Assembly: GCA_019787685.1 (NCBI GenBank)
Contig: JAHNUO010000004.1
Span: 2,542,001-2,606,000 of the forward strand
Length of the DNA: 64,000 nt
Direction: 5' to 3'
DNA from: Chiua virens
Lineage: Eukaryota; Basidiomycota; Agaricomycetes; Boletales; Boletaceae
Positions within the stretch are counted from its first letter, which is position 1, and each line of letters opens with the position of its first letter. The notes under the pieces are model-generated. The model searched no databases and was not told the DNA's origin. It worked only from the letters and a program-made list of their open reading frames with translations. This document shows, in pieces, positions 1-8,965 of the stretch. The position numbers and the translations under genes were made by a program.

Positions 1-712
1 GATGATAACAAAGGAATCCTTCTCATGGATCCATCTAAAATCAGATTAGCCGTCACTCTTCTCTATAATGGTGATCAATTTCTATCAGACATACAACATG
101 AAACTATGAAATTATCACCTAATGCCATGAAACATCTATTATCTATTGGATACAAAGTTGAGGACGCCTTCCTTAGAAAGGGGGATAGAATCTTCATTCC
201 CAATGCTTTACGCACGAAATCAATAACCATGTTTCATGACATACCTGAAGCCAGACATCCCGGATATGACAAAACTCTAGAACTTCTTTCATGAACCTAC
301 ATTTGGCCCCGCATGAATGAAGAAGTCAAAAATTATGTCTTACACTGTGAAAGATGCGCTCGATTCAAAGGTTCTAATCAGAAAACAGCAGGACTCCTGC
401 AACCTTTAGAAATGCCATCATTACCATGGGAAGATATCTCAGCAGATTTCATTACAGATCTCCCACTTTCACACTCCTATGACTTCATTCTCACGGTTGT
501 GGATTGCTTCTCCAAAGAAGTCAAATTCATTCCCTGCCACAAAATGTGTTCATCAATGAATCTCGCTAAATTATATCTCTCACATATATGGAAACATCAT
601 GGCCTCCCTAAGACTATCATATCCCATAGAGGACCACAATTTGCTTCCCAACTTATGAAAGATATATGCTCAGGGTTAAAAATAACCCCTAAACTAAGCA
701 CCACACACCATC
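1..712 (+). mobile_element. Ty3/gypsy copy A, left fragment (integrase part of pol)
   Basis: The translation matches the integrase of copy B (bases 5567-6277): an HHCC zinc-binding segment, then the start of the DDE core with the first two catalytic aspartate regions. It is decayed. An in-frame TGA near 292 stands where B has CGA, and the second Asp motif is altered (SHRG instead of SDRG). The fragment stops at 712 because copy B is inserted there, and the coding sequence resumes at 7627. The left end lies outside the window. Most differences from B are C-to-T or G-to-A changes at CpG sites. Confidence 0.9.
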
Positions 713-1142
713 TGTTACGATACCAACTTTTCCTCACTTCTCAACTCCTACATTCAACTTATTCTAAACATACACGCCTCATGTCAAGGCTGTCCAAAGG
801 ATCATATCCGATTGGCTGCCACAATAACACAGCATCCATCACCTCATGTTCTTATCTATTCATTTCCCTTATCACTGACTCATCATCGGCAGTGCAAGGC
901 TATGCTCTTATCTATGACTCATACCGATTCACACCTTATCATCCAATAGGATACATTATGCTTATCTACATACTTCATACTCAGATTAGAACTCCGATAT
1001 CCATGTAGTATATAAACCCCATGAATGACAGCCAGAGAGCTCTAACAAAGTTCTCTTGGAGTTTTCGCCTCTTCACTGGACTGAACCCCCTCTACACTCA
1101 ACCACTACACTTTAACAGTCTAGGTTGTTCTAGGTTGTTTCA
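713..1142 (+). repeat. 5' LTR of copy B
   Basis: 430 bp, beginning TGTTACGATACC and ending TTGTTTCA (TG...CA). Comparison by eye with the 3' LTR at 7192-7621 found no difference. The U3/R boundary is inferred at about 1044, from the TATA box and the self-primer match. That gives an R region of about 99 bp and little or no U5. Confidence 0.96.
1009..1016 (+). promoter_or_regulatory. TATA box of the copy B LTR
   Basis: TATATAAA lies 35 bp upstream of the inferred RNA start at 1044. The motif and its spacing are kept in the LTRs of G (38597-39026) and C (40433-40440, with the primer-complement at 40468). Two ATGs at 1021 and 1025 lie just upstream of the inferred start, and none follow for over 900 bp, which supports a start near 1044. 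Confidence 0.8.
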
Positions 1143-1155
1143 TTAGAACTTTGTT
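1044..1155 (+). other. Tf1-type self-priming pair: RNA 5' end and primer-binding site
   Basis: AACAAAGTTCT at 1044-1054 is the exact reverse complement of AGAACTTTGTT at 1145-1155, two bases after the LTR end. In Tf1/sushi-type elements the first ~11 nt of the RNA fold back onto the primer-binding site and prime minus-strand synthesis in place of a tRNA. No TGG tRNA-type site follows the LTR. The same pair is present in copy G (38685-38695 with 38584-38594). Confidence 0.85.
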
Positions 1156-1236
1156 GTTTATCTTCGCCGTTGACCGACTACTGTCAAGTCCCAACCTCGT
1201 CGTAGCCCCTACTACAAAATAACACAACCGGGCCCA

Positions 1237-1940
1237 AGTAAGTCCCAAGTTTGAAAAGTAGTTGGAACATTTGCTACCAATAAGCCGAATTGCAAAAGAC
1301 TCAAGGTCTAGCAATCGCAGAAGCAGATAGCGCACCCCTTGACCAGAAAGGAGATCTTAACTGACCTGCCCAATCAGTGTCGAACCTACCCCTCTCTGCC
1401 ATCGCAGCAGCTTCAGAAGCTTTCCCTGACCTCGTCGACGAACCTTACGTCCTCGACACAGCTTATCTCGCAGAAATCGTCACTCTCGAGGACCTTGATC
1501 CCGAAGACCGCACCGACACAGAAATTTTCCACGCCTTACTAGGCCACTTCATAGGGGAAACTACTCCCTTATCAGACTACTCTAGTGAACGAGAGTCAAC
1601 CCGGTCCGACAGCCCGGCACTTAGGTATCCAACCGAGGAAGTTGAGGTCAAGCGCGAATATTTTCCCGCTCCCATTCCCGAAAGAGAACCGTCACCTTTC
1701 CCACCAGCTCCTTTGAGAGAACCATCGGAGGAAAGCCTAGGAGACCCAAACGATTGGCTCCCACCCAGAGAAATTGAGAGGAGAAACGCCAGGACAGATC
1801 TTGAGAGAAAGAGAATCCTGAGACGATACAAGGCTAACAGAGTACCGACTCGTATACGCCCATACTCCCAATACGATAACGCCGAATTCCCTTACTTTAG
1901 ACCTAGGAATACTCTTAGGATCCCTTCCAGATTCCTCTAG
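1237..1940 (+). CDS. ORF1: accessory protein of unknown function, start codon made by splicing
   Basis: The predicted CDS is base 1237 joined to 1378-1940, giving 187 aa beginning MSNLPLSAIAA. No ATG exists anywhere in this ORF or its leader in the DNA. The protein is acidic in its first third (LEDLDPEDRTDTEIF), proline/glutamate-rich in the middle and Arg-rich near the end. It has no signal peptide or membrane span, and I recognise no domain. It is not gag, which lies downstream. A related ORF1 is found in copy G (about three quarters identical by eye) and, decayed, in copy C. This conservation suggests a real protein. It may be a regulator or an assembly partner, but the function is not known. 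Confidence 0.72.
1238..1377 (+). other. Predicted intron that creates the ORF1 start codon
   Basis: Donor GTAAGT at 1238-1243, a CTGAC branch-like motif at 1361-1365, and acceptor CAG ending at 1377. Splicing joins A1237 to T1378-G1379, giving an ATG in frame with ORF1. Copy G has the same arrangement on the - strand: donor GTAAGT at 38498-38493, acceptor TAG ending at 38364, joining A38499 to T38363-G38362. The intron is present in genomic copies, so the RNA that is reverse-transcribed must be the unspliced form. Confidence 0.75.
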
Positions 1941-1954
1941 ATAGAAAATCTTTT

Positions 1955-2200
1955 ATGTCTTGGGAACTCGTCACACTCGCATCCATTATCTCTTGCACAA
2001 TAATCACCTTTTACTTCGGTTACATCGCATTCTACCTTACAAACAAGGTACAAGAATCGCAACGACCAATCTACGTCTCTATCAAACGACGAGACTATCC
2101 CTTCGCAATCACATTCGGCCTTTTCTCACCTTACGAAGAATACGGCACAGCAACCACTAACGCTTGGGGAGCACCAGAACCAGCAGCAGACGACTGGTAA
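1955..2200 (+). CDS. ORF2: small single-span membrane protein
   Basis: 81 aa beginning with the first ATG of the predicted unspliced RNA. Residues about 5-29 form a hydrophobic segment (SWELVTLASIISCTIITFYF and on), followed by a polar tail with YLTNKVQESQRPIYVS. It ends in a conserved GAPEP...W motif and a stop 16 nt before the gag ATG. Copy C keeps an intact 81-aa version and copy G a version with one TGA. In all three the tail and the final Trp are kept. The short spacing to gag suggests that gag is reached by termination-reinitiation. It might be a membrane-anchoring or viroporin-like protein; I find no evidence that it is an env glycoprotein. Confidence 0.75.
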   Translation: MSWELVTLASIISCTIITFYFGYIAFYLTNKVQESQRPIYVSIKRRDYPFAITFGLFSPYEEYGTATTNAWGAPEPAADDW

Positions 2201-2216
2201 ATAAAAACAAACAAGC

Positions 2217-3404
2217 ATGGATTACCACACCGCACTCGGAGTCCTTAACGACACTTCTCGCACGAATGGAGATCGTCTAATGGCCGCCTTCACTCTCGTT
2301 GCAGAACAAGCAACCCTTATTGCCGCCCTAGAAGGGCAACTCAATGCTTTACCCGTTATTCCCCCGCAGGCAGCTGCATCATCCTCTAAAGTCGAAATCT
2401 TCGCAGACCCAGGGTCATATGACGGAGAAATGTCCAAATTCGAAGAATGGTGGGCCAAAATGAAAGGATGGCTCGAAGTAAACAATCTCGCCATTCCCAA
2501 GGGCTCATACAGGGCCGTACAAGCCGTACTCTCACGGTTGAAAGGAAAGAAAGCGGCGCAATTCGCAGAAACGCGCTTAGCTAAAGGCTCCGCTCTTACA
2601 TGGGCAACATTAGTACAGGACATCGAAGGGATGTTCCGACAAAACAACAAGGTCGATTGGGCTAGATCCCAATTGGAAAATCTAAGACAAGGAACGATGA
2701 GAGTAGAGGACTATATTGTCCAATGGGAGGCACTGTGGCTACAAGCACACATCGACCCTACCCATGCGATAAGACTCCTCGAGGCAAACACTGCCCACTC
2801 CATCATTTATCAAATCTTCCGTGACAGACACAGGGTGGACCCCTTCCACGCCATGTACACGGACCCCAAACATGCAGAATACGAACCTGACCGTGATCAC
2901 GCGGTCATAACTTACCTTTCCTGGATTCGAACAGCGGGAAATGCCATGGAAGCACTCAATTACGTGCGACCAGACCGCTACAAAAAGTATAAGGATCCCA
3001 ATGCTATGGACATTGGCCAAGCCACTTACGCCGAAAGAGACGAAGATGGCTGGTTCACAGGAAAAGAAGTTAGAGCATTTGGTCAAAAGAAGACCAATAA
3101 CTCAAACAAGTGCTACAACTGCGGCGGTGCAGGTCACAGAACCAACGACTGCACCAAACCCAAAAACCAGTGCAGTGAATGCAAGTGGTACGGCGGATCT
3201 CATAAAACGCAATGTTCGCGCAAAGTCCGCTCGACAAACAAGGAAGAAAAGAAAACCATATCTTCTACTTCCACCACTTCCCCATCTGTACCGGCTAAAG
3301 ACCCCTTTGCCGCCATCCGAGGGATGTCCCCTGAGGAAGTTCAGGCATACTACTTCGATATGTATGAAAACAAGAACGGAAAGGGAAAAGGCAAGGCGAA
3401 CTGA
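2217..3404 (+). CDS. gag: Gag structural protein (capsid and nucleocapsid)
   Basis: 395 aa from ATG 2217. The middle (about residues 65-220) is a Retrotrans_gag-type helical capsid region with KVEIFADPGSYDGEM, EWWAKMKGWL and AIRLLEANTA motifs. A nucleocapsid follows: a CCHC knuckle, CYNCGGAGHRTNDC (C-x2-C-x4-H-x4-C), then a second Cys/His cluster C-x2-C-x6-H-x3-C. The C-terminus is Lys/Gly-rich and contains the frameshift site. Gag forms the particle in which reverse transcription takes place and binds the RNA through the knuckles. The reading frame is intact. Confidence 0.94.
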   Translation: MDYHTALGVLNDTSRTNGDRLMAAFTLVAEQATLIAALEGQLNALPVIPPQAAASSSKVEIFADPGSYDGEMSKFEEWWAKMKGWLEVNNLAIPKGSYRAVQAVLSRLKGKKAAQFAETRLAKGSALTWATLVQDIEGMFRQNNKVDWARSQLENLRQGTMRVEDYIVQWEALWLQAHIDPTHAIRLLEANTAHSIIYQIFRDRHRVDPFHAMYTDPKHAEYEPDRDHAVITYLSWIRTAGNAMEALNYVRPDRYKKYKDPNAMDIGQATYAERDEDGWFTGKEVRAFGQKKTNNSNKCYNCGGAGHRTNDCTKPKNQCSECKWYGGSHKTQCSRKVRSTNKEEKKTISSTSTTSPSVPAKDPFAAIRGMSPEEVQAYYFDMYENKNGKGKGKAN

Positions 3405-3430
3405 GTAAACTGGGATCTCACGTTCGCGCC
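3383..3430 (+). promoter_or_regulatory. -1 ribosomal frameshift site between gag and pol
   Basis: The heptamer GGGAAAA at 3383-3389 is phased G GGA AAA in the gag frame, the canonical X XXY YYZ form. The pol frame is -1 to gag and is open from 3368. Six nt later GCGAAC (3396-3401) can pair with GTTCGC (3422-3427), a possible stimulatory stem. The heptamer is kept in copy C (12378-12384) and, on the - strand, in copy G (19244-19250), even though the gag of G is diverged. The stem is eroded in those older copies. Confidence 0.78.
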
Positions 3431-6400
3431 ACCCTTCCAAAAGAATATGAAAACTCTATTTCTTTGAAATTCGACTTTAACTATTCAGAAATACCTCCCT
3501 GGCAAGAGGATAAACTACCTAAATCACCAAAAACAACAGAAAACGAAAGCGTTGACAGCGTCTCTGCGGAGCGCGGCGGACACGATAGTTCCGTGCTTAA
3601 TTCTGTCCCAAAACAAATACCCGATGGGTCTTTCATTAGATCTACATCGGTAGAAAAAGAAATTATTTTACCAATTTTGGTATCCCCAGTAAACCAAATT
3701 GGTTATGTTGGAGCAAAAGCGCTTCTTGATAGTGGAGCTAACGCGATCTTCATACACGAGGATTACGTCGCTAAGCATAAAATTCCCACATACGCGCTTC
3801 CACACCCAATACAAGTCTTCAATGTCGACGGAACCAAAAATCAAGCAGGCTCTATTACTCACGCCACCCAGATCCTAGTAGATTACAAAGGACACAGGGA
3901 AATAATGGTTGCTGAAGTTACCAACCTTGGAAAGAACGATCTGATCCTCGGATATACTTGGTTAAAGCACCACAACCCCCATATAGACTGGTCCACAGGA
4001 TCAGTTGTAATGCGGAGATGCCCCGAAGCATGTCATTCTCAAGAAGAAGACGATTTCTTGGATTCCATTATCGCAGAAGAACTTAACTATGCAAACTCTA
4101 TCGCGGAATCTCGTATTTTTACCGCAAACATGGAAACTCCACCTTCTCCTCCTAAGGAACGCACTCTTGAAGAGATGGTCCCACGAGAATATATGAAATA
4201 TGCTAAAGTATTTGGAAAGACGGAATCCGAAAGGATACCACTACGCAAACCATGGGATCACCATATTGACCTAAAAGAGTCTTTCGTTCCAGAGAAGGGT
4301 CGCTTAATACCCCTCTCTGTCACAGAACAAGAGGAGGTTTCCGCATTTATCGATGACCAATTAAAGAAAGGTTACATCAGACCCTCTAAGTCCGAACAAA
4401 CATCTCCGGACTTCTTTGTCCCAAAGAAAGATGGAAAGAAGCGTATGGTCCAGGATTACCGATACTTAAACGAACACACGACTAAGAATAACTACCCCTT
4501 GCCGCTCATTTCGCAGCTTGTGGATAAATTAAAAGACGCTAAACTTTTCACGAAAATGGATCTCCGATGGGGATACAATAACGTACGCATCAAAGAAGGC
4601 GACGAATGGAAAGCAGCATTTGTCTGTCACCGCGGGTCTTTCGAACCCATCGTCATGTACTTCGGATTATGTAACTCACCAGCAACGTTTCAAACCATGA
4701 TGAACGAAATCTTTGCCGATATGAACGGCGTCGTTGTCGTCTACATCGATGACCTTATGATCTTTACGAACACAGATGATTATGAAACTCATGACAAAAT
4801 CGTACTCGAAGTGCTTAAACGCCTCGAAGAAAACGATCTATACGTAAAACCAGAAAAATGCTTCTTCTGCGTAAAAGAAGTGGACTTCCTCGGAATGATC
4901 GTGGGAACTGATGGGATTAAAATGGATAACGAAAAGACCAAAGCAGTAGCCGAATGGCCAACCCCCACATCAGTCAAACACATCAGAAGTTTCCTCGGAC
5001 TTGCCAACTTCTATCGCAGATTCATTAAAGATTATGGAAAAATAGCACGACCCTTACACGACCTTACTAAAAAGGATCAAAAATTCGAATGGACCTTCGC
5101 TTGTGACGAAGCATTCACTATGCTCAAAAAGGCTTTTACGACAGCCCCCATCCTTGCTTATCCGGATCAGAATGCCAAATATCGCCTAGAATGCGATTCA
5201 TCGGATTTCGCTACAGGAGCAGTTCTATCTTTAGAAAAAGAAGGACTTTGGCACCCCGTCGCTTACAATAGCCACTCTATGACACCAGAAGAACGGAATT
5301 ACCCTATAGCCGATAAAGAAATGCTTTCGGTTATCCGCTCTCTAGAACTATGGCGCCACTATCTTGAGGGTGCAAAACATGAATTTGAAATATAGAATGA
5401 CCACCAGAACCTTACGTGGTTTATGACACGCCAAGATCTCAACCGAAGACAAGCGAGATGGGCTCAATATCTATCACGCTTTAACTTCACTTGGCACCAC
5501 AAGGCTGGAGTCACTATGGGAAAAGCAGATGCTCTAAGCAGACGAGAAGATCACATGATCGGAATCGAAGATGATAACAAAGGAATCCTTCTCATGGATC
5601 CATCTAAGATCAGATCAGCCGTCACTCTCCTATACAATGGTGATCAATTCTTATCTGACGTACAACATGAAACAATGAAACTATCACCTAATGCCATGAA
5701 ACACTTACTTTCTATCGGATACAAAGTCGAGGACGCCTTCCTTAGAAAGGGGGATAGGATCTTCATTCCGGACGCTTTACGCACCAAATCCATAACCATG
5801 TTTCATGACACACCCGAAGCCGGACATCCTGGCTATGACAAAACCTTAGAACTTCTATCTCGAACCTACATTTGGCCTCGAATGAACGAAGAAGTCAAAA
5901 ATTATGTCTCACATTGTGAAAGATGCGCTCGCTTCAAGGGTTCTAATCAGAAAACAGCAGGACTCCTGCAACCCTTAGAAACACCGTCATTACCATGGGA
6001 AAATATCTCAGCAGATTTCATTACAGATCTCCCACTTTCACACTCCTATGATTCCATTCTCACGGTTGTGGATCGCTTCTCCAAAGAAGTCGAATTCATC
6101 CCCTGCCACAAAACGTGTACATCTATGGATCTCGCTAAATTATATCTCTCACACATATGGAAACATCATGGCCTCCCGAAAACAATCATATCGGATAGAG
6201 GACCACAATTCGCCTCCCAACTTATGAAAGATATATGCTCAGGGCTAAAAATAACACCCAAATTAAGCACCGCACATCACCCACAAACAGACGGACAATC
6301 GGAACGAATGAACCGAGAAGTGCAACAATATCTTCGCATGTTCTGTGCCGAGAAGGATAACACATGGGCCGATTGGCTTCCTCTCGCACAATTCTCATAC

Positions 6401-7176
6401 AACAGCAAGAAACACACTGCCACTAAATTCTCACCATTCGAAATTACACGTTCCTACGTCCCCAGAATGGGAATTATGCCACAATCCATGAAAAACCCAG
6501 CTGCTCAGAACTACATTACGGATTTCTCCGAAGTTCTAGAACAAACCAAATCTAATATAGATAAAGCCGCAGAAAATATGAAAAACATTGCAGATAGATC
6601 GAGATCAGAACCCCCTTCCTATTCAATTGGAGATAAGGTCTGGCTCTCTACGGCAAACCTAAAAATAAGACAACATCCAAAATTCACGGATAAATGGATT
6701 GGCCCTTATGACATAATATCCATGCACGGTCCAAATGCTTTAAAGCTTCGACTCCCACGCACTATGCGAATACATCCAGTAGTAAATATTTCTCAGGTCA
6801 AACCTTATAAGGAACATCTACCAGAACAGCCGGTATACAAACCGAGGCCTGTCGTAATCGGAGATGACCGAGAAGAAGAATTCGAAGCAGACTATATTGT
6901 CGATTCCCGAATGAGAGGACGACGTTTAGAATATCTTATACACTGGAAAGGTTATGATGATGACGAAAGAACCTGGGAACCACCAAAGAATCTAAAGAAT
7001 GCTCCAGATCTCATATCTGACTTCCACGAAGCACATCCAGATGCCCCAAGGAAACTAAAAGTCACACAAACCGAATTTAACTCTATGTTCCGAACTTATG
7101 ACGATAAAACCTTACACGAAGATGAGGATAGTCTCCATCGTCTCAATTATGAAATAGATCATCCGGAGTTTGATCA

Positions 7177-7191
7177 ACAGAAGGGGGATAG
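7177..7191 (+). other. Polypurine tract of copy B
   Basis: A purine-rich stretch (AACAGAAGGGGGATA followed by G) directly before the 3' LTR, the expected plus-strand primer. It is the same in A (before 8536) and G (after 15522, - strand). Confidence 0.8.
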
Positions 7192-7621
7192 TGTTACGAT
7201 ACCAACTTTTCCTCACTTCTCAACTCCTACATTCAACTTATTCTAAACATACACGCCTCATGTCAAGGCTGTCCAAAGGATCATATCCGATTGGCTGCCA
7301 CAATAACACAGCATCCATCACCTCATGTTCTTATCTATTCATTTCCCTTATCACTGACTCATCATCGGCAGTGCAAGGCTATGCTCTTATCTATGACTCA
7401 TACCGATTCACACCTTATCATCCAATAGGATACATTATGCTTATCTACATACTTCATACTCAGATTAGAACTCCGATATCCATGTAGTATATAAACCCCA
7501 TGAATGACAGCCAGAGAGCTCTAACAAAGTTCTCTTGGAGTTTTCGCCTCTTCACTGGACTGAACCCCCTCTACACTCAACCACTACACTTTAACAGTCT
7601 AGGTTGTTCTAGGTTGTTTCA
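7192..7621 (+). repeat. 3' LTR of copy B
   Basis: 430 bp, same ends as the 5' LTR and no difference seen against it. It is followed directly by the TSD copy CCATC (7622-7626), after which the integrase of copy A resumes with the segment that continues from base 712. Confidence 0.96.
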
Positions 7622-7626
7622 CCATC

Positions 7627-8590
7627 CACAAACAGATGGACAATCAGAACGAATGAATCGAGAAGTGCAACAATATCTTCACATGTTCTGTGCTGAGAAA
7701 GATAACACTTGGGCCGATTGGCTTCCACTTGCACAATTCTCTTACAACAGCAAGAAACACACTGCCACTAAATTCTCACCATTCGAAATCACACACTCTT
7801 ATGTCCCCAGGATGGGAATATGCCTCAACCTATGAAAAACCCGGCTGCTCAAAACTACATCACGGATTTCTCCGAAATTCTAGAACAAACCAAATCTAAT
7901 ATAGATAAAGCCACAGAACATATGAAAAACGTCGCAGATAGATCAAGATCAGAACCACCTTCTTATTCAATTGGAGACAAGGTCTGGCTCTCTACAGCAA
8001 ACCTAAAAATAAAACAACACCCCAAATTCACAGACAAGTGGATCGGACCTTATGACATAATATCCATGCACGGCCCAAATGCTTTAAAGCTTTGACTCCC
8101 ACACACTATGAGAATACACCCAGTCATAAATATTTCTCAGGTCAAACCTTACAAAAAACATCTCCCACAACAGCCGGTTTACAAACCGCAACCTGTCATA
8201 ATCAGAGATGACCGAGAAAAAGAATTCGAAGCAGACTACATTGTCGATTCCCAAATGAAAGGACGACACTTAGAATATCTCATACACTGGAAGGGTTATG
8301 ATGATGACGAGAGAACTTGGGAACCACTAAAGAATCTGAAGAACGCTCCAGATCTCATATCTGATTTCCACGAAGCACATCCAGATGCCCCAAGAAAACT
8401 AAAAGTCACACAAACCGAATTCAACTCTATGTTTCACACATATGATTATAAAACGGAAAACAAACATGAGGATAGTCTCCATCATCTCAATTATGAAACA
8501 GATCATTTGGAGTCTGATCAACAGAAGGGGGATAGTGTTACGATATCAACTTTTCCTCACTTGACAACTGCAACGTTTAACCTATTCTAA
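7627..8590 (+). pseudogene. pol: Copy A, right fragment: integrase C-terminus and chromodomain
   Basis: Continues copy A from the integrase HHPQTDGQSERMN motif (the catalytic Glu region) through the integrase C-terminal region to a chromodomain (about 8220-8390). It is broken by a frameshift near 7830 and a TGA near 8093. The coding tail runs into the 3' LTR as in B. Compared with B, CpG sites are widely changed to TpG or CpA. Confidence 0.9.
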
Positions 8591-8965
8591 TGATACACGC
8601 CTCATGCCAAGGCTGTCCAAAGGATCATATCTGATTGGCTGCCACAATAACACAGCATCCATCAAACACATGACCTTATCTTTCATTTACCTTATCACTG
8701 ACTCATCATCGGCAGTGCAAGGCTATGCTCTTATCTATGACTCATATCTATTCATACCTTATCATCCAATAGGATATATTATGCTTATCTACGTAGTTCA
8801 TACTCAGATTAGAACTCCGACATCCATGTAGTATATAAACCCCATGAATCAAAGCCAGAGAGCTCTAACAAAGTTCTCTTGGAGTTTTCACCTCTTCACT
8901 GGACTGAACCCCCCTCATCTTAACCACTACACTTTAACAGTCTAGTATTGTTCTAGGTTGTTTCA
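8536..8965 (+). repeat. 3' LTR of copy A
   Basis: 430 bp, TGTTACGATATC...TTTCA, diverged from the LTRs of B. The next five bases are CTCAT (8966-8970), which should be the TSD. Its partner lies outside the window. The flank is the inside of an H-type element, so A landed in H2. Confidence 0.88.

Larger units (their letters stand above)
3368..7246 (+). pseudogene. pol: Pol polyprotein with one in-frame TAG
   Basis: The frame is open from 3368, overlaps the end of gag and has no ATG of its own near the start, which fits a frameshift fusion. Domains in order: aspartic protease (LLDSGANA, Asp codon 3728), reverse transcriptase (YIDD at 4742-4753), RNase H (ECDSSDFATGAVLS), HHCC zinc segment, integrase DDE core (Asp 6013, Asp 6194, Glu 6302; 35 residues between the last two) and a chromodomain (about 6880-7040, with LEYLIHWKGYDDDERTWEP). 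The last 55 bases run into the 3' LTR. TAG at 5393-5395 replaces a Trp codon that is TGG in C and G, and it falls inside RNase H, so the integrase would be lost without readthrough. Confidence 0.95.
713..7621 (+). mobile_element. Full-length Ty3/gypsy chromovirus, copy B
   Basis: A 6909-bp LTR retrotransposon with two 430-bp LTRs that look identical base for base, so the insertion is recent. The TSD is CCATC at 708-712 and 7622-7626. Between the LTRs, in order, are a self-primer site, ORF1, ORF2, gag with zinc knuckles, and pol (protease, RT, RNase H, integrase, chromodomain), then a polypurine tract. The chromodomain at the integrase C-terminus places it among chromoviruses. Its one clear lesion is an in-frame TAG at 5393-5395 in pol. 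It sits inside the integrase gene of its own relative, copy A. Confidence 0.96.

Noticed and set aside
1339..1542. A short ORF overlapping ORF1 in another frame
   Set aside because: It begins with TTG, is not conserved in copies C and G, and is a shadow of ORF1.
1955..2200. ORF2 as a retroviral-type envelope protein
   Set aside because: It is only 81 aa, lies before gag and not after pol, and has no signal peptide, cysteine pattern or fusion segment.
3464..3466. A separate start codon for pol at 3464
   Set aside because: The codon is TTG. The frame is open back to 3368 and overlaps gag at a proper -1 frameshift site, so fusion is more likely.
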